64,000 bases of DNA, taken from contig JBJXFD010000557.1 of assembly GCA_046153985.1 (NCBI GenBank), positions 37,211 to 101,210 on the forward strand. Reading direction: 5' to 3'. The number at the start of each line of letters is the position of its first letter. The first letter of the stretch is position 1. Shown in pieces: positions 61,986 to 64,000 of this stretch. A model generated the notes under the pieces. That model saw nothing but the letters and a program-made list of their open reading frames with translations, had not been told where the DNA came from and did no database searches. Source of the stretch: JABWAJ01 sp046153985 (GTDB lineage Bacteria > Bacteroidota > Bacteroidia > Chitinophagales > Saprospiraceae). The position numbers and the translations under genes are program-made.

Positions 61986-62160
61986 GCATAACACATCATT
62001 GTTTGTCATTCCCGCAGGGAATCTGCAATAGCGCGCCAGCTTTACAGGCTTTTGCAGATGCTTGGGGGAAGGGTTATCATATAAAGATTGTCTTCGAAGA
62101 TATGTACGGGTCCTATCAAAAGCCTTTCTCCTGTCGCAGATTCCCTGCGGGAATGACAAA
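61986..62160. repeat. Intergenic palindromic repeat, copy B
   Basis: Nearly the same as copy A, with the same ends (GCATAACACATCATTG at the left, GCGGGAATGACAAA at the right). The spacer between A and B (CCAACAAGAGAAAACAAACC and a CATTCCCGCTACC part) is itself repeated between B and C, so whole units of about 265-300 bp were duplicated in tandem. Confidence 0.85.
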
Positions 62161-62286
62161 CCAACAAGAGAAAACAAACATTCGGGAATGACAAACCAAC
62201 AAGAGAAAACAAACCATCAGGAGTGACAAGCATGATGGGTAAACGCTTCATCGTTGTCATTCCCGCTACCGGTGTGTTGTTGCAGA

Positions 62287-62464
62287 GCATAACACATCAT
62301 TGTTTGTCATTCCCGTCAGGGAATCTGCGAAAGCGCGCCGGTTGTTCATGCATTTATTGATGCTTGGGGGAAGGGTTATCATATAAAGATTGTCTTCGAA
62401 GGTATGCGTGGGTTCCTATCAAAAGCCGTTCTTCTGTCGCAGATTCCCTGACGGGACTGACAAA
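62287..62464. repeat. Intergenic palindromic repeat, copy C
   Basis: Third copy, slightly diverged (GGTATGCGTGGGTTCC in the centre; right end GACGGGACTGACAAA). After it, 62465-62651 holds a partial further copy (GCGCGCCGGTTCTTCATGCA, then CTCGGGGGAAGGGATAAGG) and AT-rich sequence up to the stop of wza. No gene was seen there. Confidence 0.8.
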
Positions 62465-62651
62465 CCAGGAAGCGTTTACTCTTCAGGCTTGTCAGTCCCG
62501 TAGAGAACCTCAACAGCGCGCCGGTTCTTCATGCATTTATTGATACTCGGGGGAAGGGATAAGGTAATGATGACATGGTTGAATTGCTTGAAAGCTTTTA
62601 ATGCGAATGCTCACAAAATCAACGCTTTACCCTGTTTTTTGGTTCTTGTCT

Positions 62652-63428
62652 TCAATTATTATTGATAGAAATAATAATTACCAAATTGAGCACCGTCACT
62701 GCGACGGATACCCATGGGAAGATTTTGCTGGTTTGATCCGCGATAGAGGCTGATTTTTGTTTCAGGGGTTCTACGTAGATCACGTCATTTTGGCGCAGGT
62801 AAAAATAAGGCGACTCGAATACGTTGCGGTCGCGCAGGTTGATGCGGCCAAAACTTCGGGCGCCGTCCTGCTCCCGGATGACGAGGATGTTGGTGCGGTC
62901 GCCATACGTGGTCAGGTCGCCGGAGTAGCCGATGGCTTCCAGGATGGTTATTTTTTCCTCCGGAAAGCTGTAGGCGCCGGGACCACTCACTTCGCCCAGT
63001 ACCGTAAAGGTGAAATTGGTGAAGCGCACGTATACGATCGGGTCTTTGAGGTACGGTGCTAATCGGGCCAGCAGGGTATCTTTAAGCTCCGTGGTGGTCA
63101 GGCCGCCTGCTTTGATCCGGCCCAGCGAGGGGTATTCGATGAAGCCGTCCAGGTCTACCAAAAAATTGCCCTGCACCACGGCTGCGCTGCCGGCGGTACT
63201 GCCCTGGGCGCTGCTGATGCCTAAATTAAACGGCGCTGCGGCGTCCATATTGATGGTGTGTACGCTGATGGCCAAAGCGTCGTCCGGCTGGATGCGCACA
63301 ACGGGCAGGTTGGCGATGGCCTGCGGCGTGCCTGAAAACTCCGGCCCCTGGTTGAAGTTGACGAGCTGCTGGTGTTTGACGCAGGAGCTTAGGAGGAGGA
63401 GGGGGAGGAGGTGTATGATGTATCTCAT
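62652..63428 (-). CDS. wza: Polysaccharide export outer-membrane lipoprotein (Wza-like)
   Basis: 258 aa. A lipoprotein signal (MRYIIHLLPLLLLSSC) with the lipobox Cys at 16; the polysaccharide export (PES) domain begins near VRIQPDDALAISV, followed by SLBB-type segments (FTVLGEVSGPGAYSFPEEKI, and NDVIYVEPLKQ). A C-terminal hydrophobic stretch is present (about 234-252), as often found in Bacteroidota. The ATG at 63428 is chosen because it starts the signal peptide; the ATG at 63479 would begin in repeat sequence. Forms the outer-membrane exit for the glycan with Wzc. Confidence 0.9.
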   Translation of the reverse strand: MRYIIHLLPLLLLSSCVKHQQLVNFNQGPEFSGTPQAIANLPVVRIQPDDALAISVHTINMDAAAPFNLGISSAQGSTAGSAAVVQGNFLVDLDGFIEYPSLGRIKAGGLTTTELKDTLLARLAPYLKDPIVYVRFTNFTFTVLGEVSGPGAYSFPEEKITILEAIGYSGDLTTYGDRTNILVIREQDGARSFGRINLRDRNVFESPYFYLRQNDVIYVEPLKQKSASIADQTSKIFPWVSVAVTVLNLVIIISINNN

Positions 63429-63475
63429 GGAGTTGAGGATTTGAATATTTGAGGATTTGAGGATTTGAGGGGTCA

Positions 63476-63645
63476 GCATAACGCATCATATTTGTCATTC
63501 CCGTCAGGGAATCTGCGAAACCGCTCAAGGCTGTTCAGGTTTTGCAGATGCTTGGGGGAAGGGTAACGGGACATTATCTTCGACATTATTTACGGATTCT
63601 TATCAAAAGCCGTTCTGGTGTTGCGGTTCCCTACGGGAATGACAA
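63476..63645. repeat. Intergenic palindromic repeat, copy D
   Basis: Fourth copy of the element found between wza and wzc: GCATAACGCATCATATTTGT at the left, CCCTACGGGAATGACAA at the right, with a diverged centre (GGTAACGGGACATTATC). It precedes wza in the minus-strand direction and, like copy A before wzc, is separated from the gene by a TCAAATCCTC-rich leader. Confidence 0.75.
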
Positions 63646-64000
63646 CCCTGACGGGAATGACAAACCAACGTATGTGCTGGTTCCAATCAAAAGCCGTTCT
63701 GGTGTTGCAGATTCCCTGACGGGAATGACAAACCAACGTATGTGCTGGTTCCTATCAAAAGCCGTTCTGCTGTTGCAGATTCCCTGACGGGAATGACAAA
63801 TCAACAAGGGAAAACGAACATTCGGAATGACAAACCAACAAGAGAAAACAAACATTCGGGAATGACAAACCAACAAGGGAAAACAAACATTCAAGAATGA
63901 CAACCCAACAAGAGAAAACAAACCTGCGGGACTGACAAACCAATTGGGAATGGCAACCCTGCGGAACTGGGGTAGGATACGTGTCGGACACCTCGGAGGT
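63646..64000. repeat. Tandem repeats at the right end of the window
   Basis: Two units of about 69 bp (from ACGGGAATGACAAACCAACG near 63651 and again near 63719) repeat the right end of the palindromic element, each ending CAGATTCCCTG. They are followed by at least four units of about 35 bp (AATGACAAACCAACAAGRGA then AAACRAACATTC, about 63793-63945). No gene is seen; open frames here are translations of the repeats. Confidence 0.8.

Noticed and set aside
61721..62464. Regularly spaced repeats suggesting a CRISPR array
   Set aside because: The repeats are about 175 bp with inverted ends, the spacers are themselves repeated, and no cas gene is near.
63631..63921. Minus-strand open frame with repeated LVGLSFP-like peptides
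   Set aside because: It is the translation of tandem DNA repeats; no start context and no non-repeat sequence. The same holds for open frames at 61660-62290.

Overview
The window looks like a chromosome segment of a Bacteroidota bacterium, probably of the Saprospiraceae/Lewinella/Haliscomenobacter kind. The evidence is a consensus Bacteroidota promoter (TTTG-N20-TATTTTTG) before the first thioredoxin-like gene, a DUF4369-type TlpA protein, several Rpn-type and AAA-ATPase/PD-(D/E)XK genes of a kind common in that group, and many short dispersed intergenic repeats. No rRNA, tRNA or CRISPR array was recognised. Family and organism calls come from reading motifs, not from database searches.

Left part (1-9.8 kb): a membrane GT2 glycosyltransferase with a small membrane protein (minus strand). 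Next come a TlpA-like thiol-disulfide oxidoreductase, an Rpn-type PD-(D/E)XK protein and an exported protein of unknown family (plus strand). Then follow aspartate kinase and a large AAA-ATPase/PD-(D/E)XK protein (minus strand). Behind the latter lie two gene ghosts (an Rpn remnant and the C-terminal third of a PIN/VapC toxin) and a 91-aa unknown protein.

Main part (10.2-63.4 kb): a surface polysaccharide locus of about 53 kb, entirely on the minus strand, read from wza/wzc at the right to the initiating sugar transferase at the left. (a) 59.3-63.4 kb: Wza lipoprotein and Wzc tyrosine autokinase, with a block of repeated palindromic elements between them. (b) 49.3-59.3 kb: a NeuB/LegI, NeuC/LegG and NeuA/LegF-like nonulosonic acid pathway, with an amidotransferase/HisH/HisF trio, an AsnB-like enzyme, a 2-hydroxyacid dehydrogenase and an orphan GT-B protein. 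(c) 39.6-49.3 kb: an ABC-type flippase and a pseudaminic acid pathway (PseB, PseC, PseF, PseH-like, PseI) that lacks a recognisable PseG. It carries a four-gene overlapping cassette: GNAT, short-chain dehydrogenase, metallophosphoesterase, ATP-grasp. (d) 30.4-39.6 kb: glycosyltransferases, an O-antigen ligase/polymerase-like protein, an acyltransferase, and a nucleotidyltransferase / HAD phosphatase / nucleotidyltransferase-kinase fusion module. (e) 15.4-30.4 kb: two carbamoyltransferases, two polysaccharide-deacetylase-like proteins, a methyltransferase, glycosyltransferases, a CapK/PaaK-like adenylate-forming enzyme and AT-rich FemAB-like and GNAT genes, then a UDP-GlcNAc 2-epimerase. (f) 10.2-15 kb: a 4,6-dehydratase, a sugar reductase/epimerase and the initiating phosphoglycosyltransferase, interrupted by an Rpn gene, a truncated copy of it, and a 185-bp MITE-like element with terminal inverted repeats and a 10-bp target duplication.

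Together the genes suggest a secreted or cell-bound glycan primed on undecaprenyl phosphate with an acetamido-6-deoxyhexose. It would contain pseudaminic acid and a second, possibly acetamidino-bearing nonulosonic acid, be decorated by carbamoyl, acyl and methyl groups, flipped by an ABC transporter, and exported through Wza/Wzc. The points most worth a second look are the missing PseG beside the four-gene cassette, the nucleotidyltransferase-kinase fusion overlapping a HAD phosphatase, the FemAB/GNAT/CapK/deacetylase block, and the repeated hairpin elements between wza and wzc.
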